A stretch of DNA of 64,000 nt, from the NCBI GenBank assembly GCA_033239005.1, contig BSQZ01000011.1:8155001-8219000 (forward strand). Reading direction: 5' to 3'. The notes under the pieces were generated by a model that was not told the DNA's origin, searched no databases, and worked only from the letters and a program-made list of their open reading frames with translations. Made by a program: the position numbers and the translations under genes. Below are positions 51,888-61,886 of the stretch, in pieces. Origin of the DNA: Lamellibrachia satsuma (Eukaryota > Annelida > Polychaeta > Sabellida > Siboglinidae). The stretch's first letter is position 1, and every line of letters starts with the position of its first letter.

Positions 51888-52305
51888 ATGAATTACAACG
51901 AATATTACGCGCATTAGGCAGGTGGTGCACTGCCCTACTTCGCTGGTGCCTCGTACCATCGGGGTCACGGACTAGGTAGTCTGTACGGAGGTCTGCTGCG
52001 TAGCGCCATGCCACTCATCGAGAGAGGTGCCGTGGCGTTGGGTAGAGGAGCGTTGAAGACCAGCATGCGCATCGCTGGCGACGTCTTATCTGGAGAGAAC
52101 ATAAAAACAGCAGCCAAACGACGCGTCACGGACGCTGGTAGGACCATGTTGCGTGGCTTGTGATTCCTGGCGTGCGACCGCGTAAACGTATAAAACGCGC
52201 GCCTGCGAAGAAAGGAGGCACTACAGCGACGAGACAGCGCAAGAGACAGACGTCCAAGAAACGTGAGGCCGACATATTCGACAGCGACGATGGCTTTCGT
52301 ACATA
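51888..52305 (+). pseudogene. Small Polinton virion protein with basic tail, broken
   Basis: Starts two bases after the preceding stop. A TAG at 51915-51917 is followed in frame by GGALPYFAGASYHRGHGLGS and LLRSAMPLIERGAV, then a TGA at 52161-52163. Directly after, in another frame, comes a very basic segment (VRPRKRIKRAPAKKG...RQRKRQTSKK) that reads into the major capsid start. The glycine-rich amphipathic first half and the nuclear-localisation-like tail recall small internal or membrane-active adenovirus-type proteins. This is inference. Confidence 0.55.
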
Positions 52306-53597
52306 GACAGTCGTGCGAGGGGTTCAAGAACGAGCTGGATATCTTTACCGTACCCCCGACTCAGAACAGCATCGTCGACAGTCATGTACTGGAACATCAG
52401 CCCATGGCCTCTCTGGACTCGGGTGGACCGATAGAATTCCTGATAGCCAGATCGGGAGACGATTACCTGGATCTCGCCAACACGATGCTACAGTGCAGGT
52501 GAAAGTGACGCGAGCCAATGGGGACGATCTCGACTTGGCCGACCCCGTGGGACCAGTGAATAACTGGCTACATTCGCTGTTCAGTCAAGTCGACGTCTAC
52601 CTGAACGGCACGCTCGTGACCCCTTCCACCAACACGTAAGCGTATCGTGCCTACATCGAGACGCTGCTGAGTTACGGCACCGATGCCAAGGTCACGCAGC
52701 TGACGAGCCAGCTGTGGCACAAGGACACGGCCACTCACATGAATGCCGTCGAGATAGTGGACGGCCCCGTGGCTAACGCAGGGTTCGTGGCTCGACGAGA
52801 GAACATCGTACGGAGTCGAGTGGTCGACATGGTGGGTCGTCTACACGTGGATCTGTTTCTGCAAGATCAATTCCTGATCAACGGCGTCGATGTCAAGATA
52901 CGACTGGTGCGCAGTAAGTCTGCGTTAGCGCTCATGGCAGGCGGGAACAACCCTGATTACAGGATAACCATAGTCAATGCCACCTTGTTTGCAAAGAAGG
53001 CCACCCTGAATCCAACCGTGCAGATGGCCCACATCAAGGCTCTCGAGCGGAGCACGGTCAAGTATCCGATGCGGTCCGTCGACTGCAAGGTGTACTCCAT
53101 TCCCGTGGGTGCTCGGTCGCACACGCACGAGAATCTGGTACCCTGCCGAAACGTCCGGTGCTGTGCTGCATCGATAACGATGTGTACAACGGTGCGTACG
53201 ATAAGAATCCGTTTCACGCCAAGAACAACGCCATAAGCTTCCACGCAGTGTACGTGGACGGACGACAGATACCCTCCAAACCTTTCCAGCACAATTTCGA
53301 AGCCGACCTCTTCGTCAGGAGCTACATGAGCCTGTTCATCTCGACCGGTAAGATTTGGTAGGACGAGGGGAACGGTCTGACTCACAGCGACTTCCGGCAC
53401 GGCTACACCTTCTTCGGTTTTGACCTGACCCAGACCAGTGCGATGGTCCCTGCTTCCATCTGATACAAAAGGGCAACCTGCGCATAGAACGTCATTTCCG
53501 CAACGCACTGTCGACCACTGTGAACGTCATCGCCTACGCCGAATTCGAGTCCAAGCTGGAAATAGACAAGAGCCGCAACGTCATCTACGACTACTGA
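52290..53597 (+). pseudogene. Major capsid protein (double jelly-roll), several breaks
   Basis: Start ATG 52290, end TGA 53595-53597. Blocks in order: KNELDIFTVPPTQNSIVDS, SGDDYLDLANTML (a frame change follows at about 52500), NNWLHSLFSQVDVYLNGTLV, a TAA at 52637-52639, AYRAYIETLLSYGTDAK, RLHVDLFLQDQFLINGVDVK, KALERSTVKYPMRSVDCKV, a frame change near 53140, IDNDVYNGAYDKNPFHAKN, a TAG at 53359-53361, and a frame change near 53455. The blocks and spacing match Polinton/adintovirus major capsid proteins, which build an icosahedral shell. Five lesions make it non-functional. Confidence 0.88.
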
Positions 53598-53598
53598 G

Positions 53599-54087
53599 AT
53601 GGACACCCTGCAGATCGCCCGACTACTGGAGATGGACCCGTGCACCAGATAGATATTTCGCGGTGTCGTACCCAAAGACGGACTGCCTACGACGATAGAC
53701 GGCGTTCTACCTGCGGCCTTCGTGTGCAACACCGACGACGGTGACGAACCGGGCGAACATTGGTTAACGCTGTACCTGGCCTCCGACGGACGCGGCGATT
53801 ACTTCTGCTCGTACGGCCTGCCGCCACGTCACGCGGTCTTCCGCACCTTCATGAACGAACATTGTTCCGAGTGGACTCATAATAGCAAGAGACTTCAGAG
53901 TCCCCTGTCTAAAGTTTGTGGACAATATTGTGTAGCTTTTGTATTGCTTCGTTGTAACGGCTTTCCGATGAGAACTTTTATAAACGTGTTCGGCACCGAT
54001 CTAGTAGTTAACGATTGCCGCGTGTTTGATTGGCTTAAACAGATGCGACAAGGTAGACTGTACTATCGCCCATCGTACATCGATTGA
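53599..54087 (+). pseudogene. Adenain-like cysteine protease, one stop
   Basis: ATG 53599 lies two bases after the major capsid stop. The only break is TAG 53650-53652 (codon 18). Catalytic blocks are GEHWLTLYL (His), the strand DYFCSYGLPP, where the family normally has an acidic residue in place of the Cys (YFDS), and QSPLSKVCGQYCVAF (Gln and nucleophile Cys). In adenoviruses and Polintons this enzyme matures virion proteins. The apparent loss of the acidic triad member is notable but may simply be decay. The frame ends with TGA 54085-54087 after 163 codons. Confidence 0.85.
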
Positions 54088-54255
54088 GCCTCTGGCGAGG
54101 TGGACACACCACCCCTAAGCTCACGACCTCTGGCGTGATGGTACACATCCACAAGTCGACTCATCATCACCCTCGAGCCTCTGGCGAAGTGGAGACACTC
54201 CTAAGCTCGCGACCTCTGGCGTGATGGTCAACATCCGCAAGTCGCCTTATCGTCA
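54088..54255. repeat. Tandem duplication of an about 87-bp unit at the Polinton right arm
   Basis: 'gcctctggcgaggtgg...ctaagctc...gacctctggcgtgatggt' occurs at 54088-54174 and again, shorter, at 54175-54255. Confidence 0.85.
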
Positions 54256-54334
54256 TCATCATCATAGTTGTAGTCATAGTGATATTACACGCTATCCATG
54301 TTGTATCATCATGCTGCTTGTGTTGCTTGTGTTC

Positions 54335-54340
54335 AATAAA
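54335..54340 (+). terminator. Poly(A) signal AATAAA of the late Polinton genes
   Basis: AATAAA lies about 250 bp after the protease stop and before the right TIR, suitable for the plus-strand genes. Confidence 0.6.
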
Positions 54341-54446
54341 ATACGTGTGCACTCGTATGATACCGTGTTTTGTTCGTTTGTCGTCTCCTCATTAGGTCTT
54401 TTGATCCTTATTAAAGACCCTGTTCGTGACCATTGTTAACAGACCC

Positions 54447-54676
54447 TTTGATCTCAGTTATTCACGACCCTGTTAGCATGCGCGTCTCTCGGGGTCAGGG
54501 TTCACCGTCGACACGGGGTTAGGGTCAGAACTACGGTTCGATATAGTCGTCATGAGGTGCTCCACAGCCGCCAGGGGGCGCTCACGCTACCCAGAAGGCT
54601 GTGCGCAACCGGAGATGGAAGTGATTTGTGCACATGGTCTCCGATATTGCTTGGTCATAAGCACTCATTAACTACT
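54447..54676 (-). repeat. Polinton right terminal inverted repeat
   Basis: Counterpart of 39535-39760. About ten percent of positions differ by eye, which agrees with long decay since insertion. Confidence 0.95.
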
Positions 54677-54880
54677 GATGAAGCTGTTTGGTGCAATATA
54701 GTTACAATAATTGTAACGTTAGCTATTGGATTAGTTTACAAAGTCCAAATATAAATGAAGAGGACAAAACAAAACACAAAACGCTATAAAGGAAATGAGT
54801 AAAGGGAATGTGTCACAATGGGAGATTTTAGCCACGGACACATACAATGGAAATATGTGGAGAGTACACGAGGTGAGGAC

Positions 54881-55053
54881 TGTAGCGTTTTACGGGTTGG
54901 TTGATACGAAGGAAGAGACAGACACATGTGTCATTGAACAGCCGATAAATCACTCTTCTTTATTCTCCGTTAGTGTCACCGGGAATAGTTGCCCACCAGA
55001 ATGCACAATGCATATTACAATAGGTGGCAGCACCTGACGGTCACTATATTGCA
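54881..55053 (-). repeat. Gypsy 3' LTR
   Basis: 173 bp. It is identical to 59176-59348 except for one C/T site near 54980. On the minus strand it carries an AATAAA signal (gagaataaagaag). Confidence 0.97.
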
Positions 55054-55063
55054 TCCCTCCCCA
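55054..55063 (-). other. Gypsy polypurine tract
   Basis: The minus strand reads GGGGAGGGA directly before the 3' LTR, the primer for plus-strand synthesis. Confidence 0.7.
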
Positions 55064-55235
55064 AAACAAGAAATGTTTATGAAGTAGGAACTTATGAGTC
55101 CTGGCCTGTTCAAACTTTAAACACAAAATGCAGTCCCATAGTCACATGTGTCGCCTCACACTTGCTCCAGCAGACGCTGTGTAAGTTTTCTGGGACGTGC
55201 CGATCTTCTTGGTACTTCGGCCATGACGGGCGGTG

Positions 55236-55997
55236 TTACCCTTTCGCGGTCTCGCCCAGGAGATGGTGGTTCTGGGGTACCGCCATCTCTGTCTCGTCCT
55301 CGGTATCTTCGTCGTCGATCACTGGATGGTCTTCTGCTACTTCGTGTGGCAGTCTGTGAAACATGGACGTGTTTCGCGTCACGAGTGACCCATCTTGACG
55401 ACGTGCCGTCACCATGGAGCCCTTTCGGCTGGTGACGACCAACGGCCTGGGATGAAACGGTGTAGATAGTTTCCCTGTCTTGCGCTGCCGTATGAGCACG
55501 ACATCGCCGATGTCGACCAAGGATGCTTTAGCCCTTGCCTTCGTGTCGGCATAAGACTTCATGTGGCCTTTGGCCGCTCTGTTATTCTCTCTCACGACTC
55601 GATCGTCAGGGTGAGGCTCTTTTACCGCTTCTGGCAACTTCGTACGCGGATCTCGGCCAAACATTAGCCTGTGCGGTGTGAAGGCTGTAGTCACGTGTGG
55701 CGTACTGCGATAGGCTCGCAGCATCCGTTGCATCTCAGTGCGCCATGCTACCCCGTTGATGCTAGCGGCCTTAAGAGCTTTCATTAGTGGTTTGTTGAAA
55801 CACTCTGCCTGCGCGTTGGCCTGTGGCCAAAGGGGTGTTATCCTGCGATGGTGGACCCCACACTCCGTCAGAAAGGAATTCCAAATGTGTCCGTTGAACG
55901 GAGGTCCGCTGTCTGTCTTCACCACTTCCGGGAAACTAAACAGACTGAACACCTTGTCCACTACAGGGATCACTGTCTCCGCGGAAGTACTCCTCAC
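55236..55997 (-). pseudogene. Gypsy integrase, C-terminal part
   Basis: It is in the same frame as the preceding Pol part, after the TAG. It holds the rest of the catalytic core, VVKTDSGPPFNG (second Asp) and LWPQANAQAECFNK (Glu), then HRLMFGRDPRTKLPEA and a basic C-terminal segment with GDVVLIRQRKTGKL. One point mutation is the only break in the integrase. Confidence 0.9.
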
Positions 55998-56000
55998 GAC

Positions 56001-58010
56001 CTATACGATTGGGTACTGTGAGAATTCGTCGACTATGACGAGCAGATACTCGCCTGTGGGTAGCGGCCCACATAAATCGATGCTTATTTCTGACCATGGC
56101 CCTCTGGGTAGCGGCGACATGGATAGTGGTTCTGTCTCTCGACGAGTAGCATTCGCCTGACAAGGAATGCAGCGCTTCACTGCTTCCTCTGCGGCAGTAT
56201 CTACACATGGGAACCACACCTTGGTACGAAGCAAGGCTTTGGTCTTACAGATGCCTTGGTGCCCTTCGTGCGCAAGCTCTACTACGCGGTGTTGAAGGGT
56301 TCTAGGGACAACTATCCTGTAGTCTCGCATCACCAAGTCCCCACTCTCGTTGACTGTTAGTGTGTCTCTCACTCTGCTGTAGTTGGAGAGAGCTGCTTGG
56401 TCGACGTTAGTACCCTGGTACTGTGTAGTGTCGTACCACTTGTTGGACCGAACCAGGCTGATTACCGCCTGAAGCGTGCTGTCCTTGGCTGTTTCCCGCT
56501 TGACTTCCTCGATTGTCATGGCAATCGGTATGGCGGCAGAAGCTACCGAGTTCACATAGTGCTCTGCCATGTGTTGCTCACGGCTGCGCAGGATCCCCTG
56601 TCTTGCTGGATGCCGGGACATATAGTCGGCTGGGTTGTCTGCACCGGGCTGATACTTGATGACCATCCTGTATGGTTGGAGACGAAGTCCCCAGCGCTCG
56701 ATCCGAAGTGGTGGTCTCGGCTTCTTCCAAATGGTCTCCAGTGGCTTGTGGTCGCTGATGACTGTGAACTGAGGCGCTCCATTGATAAATTTGTCGAAGA
56801 GTTCACAGGCCCAGATTACCGCCAGAGCTTCACGCTCCGTCTGACTGTAGCGTGTCTCCACGTCAGATAACGCTCGGCTCCCGTACACTACGACCCGCTT
56901 CTCCTGGACAAGGAGTGCTGCAAGCCCGACTGGACTGGCATCAACCACAATCTCTATCGCCTTCTTCACATCGAAGTAAGCGGTTGTCGCTGACTCCGCA
57001 AGTCCTGCTTTAACTGCGTTGAAGGCCTTGATTTCTTTCTTTCCCCATTGCCAGTCATTGTCCTGCTTCGTGAGCGCTCGCAAGGGCTCGGTAATGGTCG
57101 CAAAGTCCTTGATGTACCTAGCACTGTACTGCGCCATGCCCAAGAATGAACGAACTTCGGACGCGTTCTTCGGTTCTGCAGCCCTGTGAAGGTCAGCTAC
57201 CTTCTTTGGGTCAGGTGAGACGCCCTCACCCGAGAAGATCAGCTCAAAGAACTCGATCTTCTTCTTCCGGAATTCACATTTCTCCAAGTTGGCCGTCAGC
57301 CCAGCCGCCTGGAGCTTGTGCAGTACATCATCCAGTGCTTTGTCGTGAGAACACTGGTCAACACCAAAGACTGCGATGTCATCACTGATGTTGATGGCGC
57401 CCGACACACCTTGTATGACAGTTTGAATCTCGTGCTGGAACACTTCTGCTGCCGCGTTGATTCCGAAGGAAAGTCGCTTGTATCTGTACAAGCCTACGTG
57501 AGTTGAGAACGTAGTTATGTGACGACTCGACGGGTGTAGTACCAGCTGATGATACCCTGACCGAAGGTCGATTTTGCTGAACACGGTCGCGCCAATTAAA
57601 CGCTGTGATGAGCTCGTCACATGCCTCGTTCGCAGAATGGCCTTGTTTGCTTCCCTCATGTCCACGCAGAGCCTGATCTCGCCCGGTTTCTTTGGCTTGG
57701 GTGGCGTCACAATTCTTGATACCCACTCTGTCGGGCCGGACACTTTCTCGATTATGTCCGCTGCTTCCAGTTTCACGATCTCCTTCGCGACCTTCTCCCG
57801 CCGATGAAATGGCACTCGACTATGCTTCTGAGCTACTGGAGGGACGGAGTTATCGATGTGCAACTTCACTTGCACGCCCTTCAGACAGCCAATTCCTTTC
57901 CACAGTTTAGGAAACCGCCTGACCACTTCATCACCGTGTGCGTCAGATCCGGTCACGTGACACACTCCTACTTTCAGAAGGCCTAACGACTCCGCAGTCG
58001 CCTTGCCCAA
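56001..58010 (-). pseudogene. Gypsy Pol: RT, RNase H and integrase N-terminal half
   Basis: The frame has 669 codons. RT blocks are LCVDMREANKAI, FSKIDLRSGYHQL (motif A Asp), FGINAAAEVFQ and NISDDIAVFG (catalytic DD). RNase H has VVDASPVG, SRALSDVETRYSQTEREALA and VISDHKPL. The integrase zinc domain reads HEGHQGICKTK...CIPC, and the catalytic core begins with EISIDLCGPL (first Asp). The frame extends upstream past the first ATG to about 58145. It ends at a TAG (56003-56001) inside the integrase core. Confidence 0.92.
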
Positions 58011-58090
58011 CAGTGGCGCGGCTGTTCCCTCGATAGCCAGGAAATCAGCCTCGATCTCGTTGCCATCTTCCAGAGTGATGTTGGACCGGA

Positions 58091-58408
58091 TCAGCTGATG
58101 TACGTGAATTGGTGGCGAACTGTATGGATGGATCTTGCGGTTGCATGAAAGCAGTTTGACACCTGCTCTATGAGCTTCTCCTTGTATTCGGTGTTAATAA
58201 TGTTGCACGTTGACCCCGAGTCTATCAGCATGGTTACCGGGACATTGCCAATTGATACCGTCACTGTTTCACCTTGAGATGTTGAGAACGTGTATTCATT
58301 CTGGTAATCATTGTCAGAGCCACTGTCACTGGATTCATCCCTAACATATTTCACGGTGTGTCTCAGGCAGTGTCTCGACTGTGTCTGTTTCTTGTGATGG
58401 CCGCACAT
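58091..58408 (-). pseudogene. Gypsy aspartic protease region
   Basis: The frame follows the second zinc knuckle and contains VTMLIDSGSTCNIINTEY with the catalytic DSG. A frame change near 58145 separates it from the RT frame. Confidence 0.78.
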
Positions 58409-59151
58409 CTTGCTGAAGTGCCCCGTCTTGCCACACGTGTAACACTTGGCAGTCTGTGTGCAGCGACAGGCATCAGCTGTGTGGCCCCGTCGACCACATT
58501 TTGTACATCAGTTTGAATCGTGACTGGCACGTCTGTCGTTCACCTTGGGTTGTTTCTGCCTTTCTCGCCAACCTGCACCACTCACCATATTCACTCGCTC
58601 TGCATTCTGGGCCATCTGCGCCGCTTGTCGTTCTGACGCCTCCATAGGCTATAGCAGCTGCAAGATCAAGCACACGCTCAAGTTTCAAGTCACGCTCTGC
58701 CAACAGCTTCGTTCTGAGTCGTTTCGACCGACAATTGTCTATCACTTGGTCCCTTATAAAATCGTCAATGTGGTCGCCAAACTCGCACAGATTCGCTAAC
58801 TGCCGCAGTCGTGTCACGAATTGCGCCACACTTTCCCCTTCTGTTTGACTGTCTTTGCGGAACATATGACGGTTATACGAAGTGTTCTTTCGCGGAGTGA
58901 AATACGCTGTTATTTTCTCCTTGGCAGTTGTATATGTCTCACCTGTATTTGGCAGGGTATAAAAGATGTCTTGCACGTCCGTGCCGGCACAATGTAATAA
59001 CAATTGCCGTTTCTGCTTGTCATCTGTCACCCATGGCACCCACGTACAGTTCAAAAGCTCGGAGCCATCGTTCCCACCGTTGACACAAACTGTTTGCGTC
59101 TCCGTGAACGTCAAAAGTTGGTACTCCACCGACTTGAAGTGCCACCGCCAT
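58385..59151 (-). pseudogene. Gypsy Gag, broken, with two zinc knuckles
   Basis: The likely start is ATG 59151-59149, only 24 nt from the LTR, reading PTFDVHGDANSLCQRWERWL. A frame change near 59025 leads to the central capsid part (FVTRLRQLANLCEFGDHIDD and KRLRTKLLAERDLKLERVLD). A second change near 58520, plus a TGA, precedes two CCHC knuckles, CTKCGRRGHTADAC and CYTCGKTGHFSKMC (about 58400-58510). Gag forms the particle and the knuckles bind RNA. The long frame that starts inside the LTR at 59222 is not the true start. Confidence 0.82.
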
Positions 59152-59156
59152 GGTTC

Positions 59157-59175
59157 GTCGTTATCTCGTCGCCAA
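59157..59175 (-). other. Gypsy primer-binding site
   Basis: Directly inside the 5' LTR the minus strand reads TTGGCGACGAGATAACGAC. A TGGCGAC-type start fits the CCA end of a tRNA; I cannot tell which one. Confidence 0.6.
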
Positions 59176-59348
59176 TGTAGCGTTTTACGGGTTGGTTGAT
59201 ACGAAGGAAGAGACAGACACATGTGTCATTGAACAGCCGATAAATCACTCTTCTTTATTCTCCGTTAGTGTCACTGGGAATAGTTGCCCACCAGAATGCA
59301 CAATGCATATTACAATAGGTGGCAGCACCTGACGGTCACTATATTGCA
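59176..59348 (-). repeat. Gypsy 5' LTR
   Basis: 173 bp, starting TGCAATATAG and ending CGCTACA on the minus strand. It should contain the promoter. Confidence 0.97.
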
Positions 59349-59353
59349 AGGAC

Positions 59354-59727
59354 CAACAGTTTAACATTTTAATACAGGATAGCTTCCTTACTCAACAACT
59401 GCTGGAACCAACCAGGGAAGAGAATGTATTAGGAATAGTTTTGTCTTCACAAAATGAATTAGCGGACAATGTCAAAATACATGAGACATTGGGTAACAGT
59501 GATCATAATCAAATACATTTTGACATTAAATTAAAATCAGAAAGTAAACAAATACAGGAGAACCTTCCACAAAGGTAAATATATAGATATGAGAAAGTAT
59601 TTAGCAAAGCTAGATTGGAATAACATGCTGATAAATAAGACAGCAATTGAATGTTGGAACATTCTAAAATATGAAATTGAGAGTATCGTTGATCAATTTG
59701 TTATCTTGAAAAACAAGGAAGTCGGTC
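59354..59727 (+). pseudogene. LINE copy D endonuclease C-terminal part after the gypsy insertion
   Basis: Continues copy D from the endonuclease (ILIQDSFLTQ-like, then SDHNQIHFD near 59497, with the catalytic SDH kept) to the linker DMRKYLAKLDWNNMLINKTA (about 59589-59650). Homology ends near 59727, close to the 3' end of the opposite-strand copy E. Confidence 0.85.
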
Positions 59728-59807
59728 AACAAGTGGACTTGAGTTATACTTTTACTTTAACAAGATTTAACAAGATTTGCCATCCAAGCAAGCACAAAAA
59801 TGTTCAT

Positions 59808-61025
59808 CTACTTATAACCCGCCCTCCTGAGATATGTGTCAACCTTGTTTTTAAACATATTCACGCTGCTAGCAGTTACACAATCTGTAGACAATTTGTT
59901 CCATTCATTTATTGTCCTCTGTGAGAACGAGTGCTTCCTGATGTCCAATCTACATTGATCCTTTACTAATTTTACCTCATGTCCTCTAGTTCTGCTATCC
60001 TTCTTGAGTGAGAAAAACATATTTCTATCAATATTTTCATACCCATTCAATATCTGAAAAACTTCAATCTGATCTCCTCTTAACCTCCTTGTCTCTAGAG
60101 TTGTTAAACCACATTCTTTCAGGCGTTCTTCATAACTAAGGTCTCTAAGTTCTGGAATCATTTTAGTTGCTCTCCTTTGTATGCGTCCAAGCGTATCTAT
60201 ATCCTTCTTACGATATGGTCTCCATGCTTGTATACAGTATTCTAAATGAGGTCTAACTATTGCTTTATAAAGAGGTATAATTAACTTTTTTCCCTTGTAT
60301 GTTATGTTTCTTCTAATCAATCCAAGAATTTGATTGCCCTTTGAAGCTGCAATACCACACTGCTCTGAAACTTTCATATAAGCGCTTATTGTAACTCCTA
60401 AGTCCTTTTCTTTTACAGTAGTACCCAGAACAGTATCTCCCATTTTATAGTTTACATTCAAGTTCCCATGTCCTGTATGTAGGCATTTACATTTCCCAAA
60501 ATTGAACAGCATCTGCCATTTCGCAGACCATTTCACTAATCTGTCTAAATCGTTTTGTAAATGTTGTTTATCACCATCAGTATTAACCTTTCTAAACAGT
60601 TTTGTGTCATCCGCAAATTTCAGTACGTTACTTGTTATACTGTCGTCCAAGTCATTGATATATATTAAGAATAATATAGGTCCTAATACTGATCCTTGAG
60701 GTACCCCACTCAAAACCGATTTCCAATTTGAAACTTCTCCATCTACTACAACTCGTTGTCTTCTGTCAGTCAGCCATTGTTCTATCCAGTCAGTTATGCT
60801 ATCCCCGATACCATGGGCTTTTAATTTAAGTAGTAATCTTTGATGTGGCACTTTGTCAAAAGCTTTCTGAAAATCTAAGTAGATAATATCTACTGGCGAT
60901 CCCACGTCTATCCACTTAGTGATTTCTTCAAAAAAACATAATATATTTGTTAAGCATGACCTCGCTTTAAGGAATCCATGTCGAGATGAATTTAATAATT
61001 TATGCTTAACGAGGAAGTCCACCAT
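59808..61025 (-). pseudogene. LINE copy E reverse transcriptase
   Basis: The open frame has 405 codons: FLKARSCLTNILCFFEEI, IIYLDFQKAFDKVPH (motif A Asp), SGVPQGSVLGPILFLIYIND (motif B), LKFADDTKLFRK (motif C), RPHLEYCIQAWRPY and a C-terminus identical in length to copy A. The fingers region upstream of motif A is missing because of the internal deletion, so the enzyme is probably inactive. Confidence 0.88.
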
Positions 61026-61049
61026 ATGGTCGTTAATTAACCTTTCTAA

Positions 61050-61886
61050 TTATTTTCTCATATCTTTGTAGTTACCTTTGTGGAAGTTTCTCTTGTACGC
61101 TTTCTTATTTTTACTTTCTGATTTTACATTGATGTCAAAATGTATTTGAATATGGTCACTGTTACCCAATGGTTCAAATATTTTTACATTGTTCACTAAT
61201 TCTTTTTGTGATGACAAAACTATATCTAATACATTTTCTCCCCTGGTTGGTTCTAGCACGTGCTGAGTAAGAAAGCTATCCTGGATTAAAAATATAAATT
61301 GTTGGTCCTCAATCCCTGTGCTCTCTAGAGAATTCCATTGTATGTGTCCATGGTTAAAATCTCCCATTATGATACAATCCCCTTTACTAACTTCCTTTAT
61401 AGTGGTTTTTATTTTTGTGTTGTCCTCTTCGTTTATGTTTGGACTTCTGTAAACTAATCCAACAGTTAATTTTGAATTTCCTGAAACAATTCTGCACCAA
61501 ACAGCTTCATCGCAATCTGCTTCCCTTTCTAGTTTTATTTCATACGCCTGAATAGATTCTTTAACATATAAAATAACTCCCCCGCCCCTTCTTCCTATTC
61601 GATCTTTCCACAACATTACGTATCCTGTCAGTCCCAATTCAGCATCTGATATATATGTGTTGGCCCATGATTCAGTTATACCAATTATGTGAGGGTCAAT
61701 ATCTTCTACCATAATGTTTAACTCGTTTTTCTTATTTACTATGCTCCTTGCATTTAAACATACGCATCTATAACCTTTTTCAGAGATGTTTTTCGGATTA
61801 TTTAATATTGGTTTATCTGTGCTAGTGGCCTCTTGTTCTGCTTGAGACACCTCTAGGTAACCCCCCTGCACTTCTAGTTTAAACAA
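61050..61886 (-). pseudogene. LINE copy E apurinic-like endonuclease
   Basis: The frame has 278 codons with LNARSIVNKKNEL, IIGITESW (Glu), IMGDFNHG and GNSDHIQIHFD, keeping the catalytic SDH triad that copy A has lost. It starts within the last codons of ORF1 and ends at the deletion joint (DMRK then stop). Confidence 0.87.

Larger units (their letters stand above)
39535..54676. mobile_element. Polinton/Maverick (adintovirus-like) element, 15,142 bp, degraded
   Basis: Ends are AGTAGTT... and ...AACTACT, keeping the AG/CT termini of Polintons, with TIRs of about 226-230 bp and a 6-bp target duplication inside a LINE. Late genes lie on the plus strand in a typical block: DNA polymerase B, packaging ATPase, small basic proteins, minor capsid, major capsid, protease. 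The left arm carries accessory genes including NADAR and RPA-like proteins. No retroviral-type integrase is seen on either strand. All replication and virion genes contain stops, frameshifts or small deletions, so the element is a fossil that cannot move or form particles by itself. Confidence 0.95.
54881..59348 (-). mobile_element. Ty3/gypsy LTR retrotransposon, 4,468 bp
   Basis: It has 173-bp LTRs at both ends (TG...CA), a 5-bp duplication AGGAC (54876-54880 and 59349-59353) inside LINE copy D, a primer-binding site, gag, protease, RT, RNase H and integrase on the minus strand, and a polypurine tract. Domain order RT-RNaseH-integrase places it in Ty3/gypsy. The RT catalytic block ISDDI suggests the Mag-like branch. 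The LTRs differ at one site, so insertion was recent, yet gag and pol carry several breaks, so this copy was probably already defective or was mobilised in trans. Confidence 0.95.
38041..59727 (+). mobile_element. LINE copy D, interrupted by a Polinton and a Ty3/gypsy element
   Basis: The LINE occupies three pieces, 38041-39534, 54683-54880 and 59354-59727. Removing the two insertions and one copy of each target duplication gives a sequence collinear with copy A across both joints. It reaches further 5' than the other copies: near 38063-38125 a CGPC-like cysteine segment precedes the Lys/Arg/Glu-rich linker and the VFVGDSIVRKID nucleophile block of ORF1. The SGNH, endonuclease and linker segments are frameshifted. 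Its 3' end is lost at about 59727. Confidence 0.88.

Noticed and set aside
58473..59222. Gag start inside the LTR at 59222
   Set aside because: The first codons lie in the LTR and in another frame; the ATG at 59151 begins a Gag-like N-terminus.
54881..59348. The gypsy integrase as the missing Polinton integrase
   Set aside because: It lies outside the right Polinton TIR, between its own LTRs and target duplication, and belongs to a Ty3/gypsy Pol.
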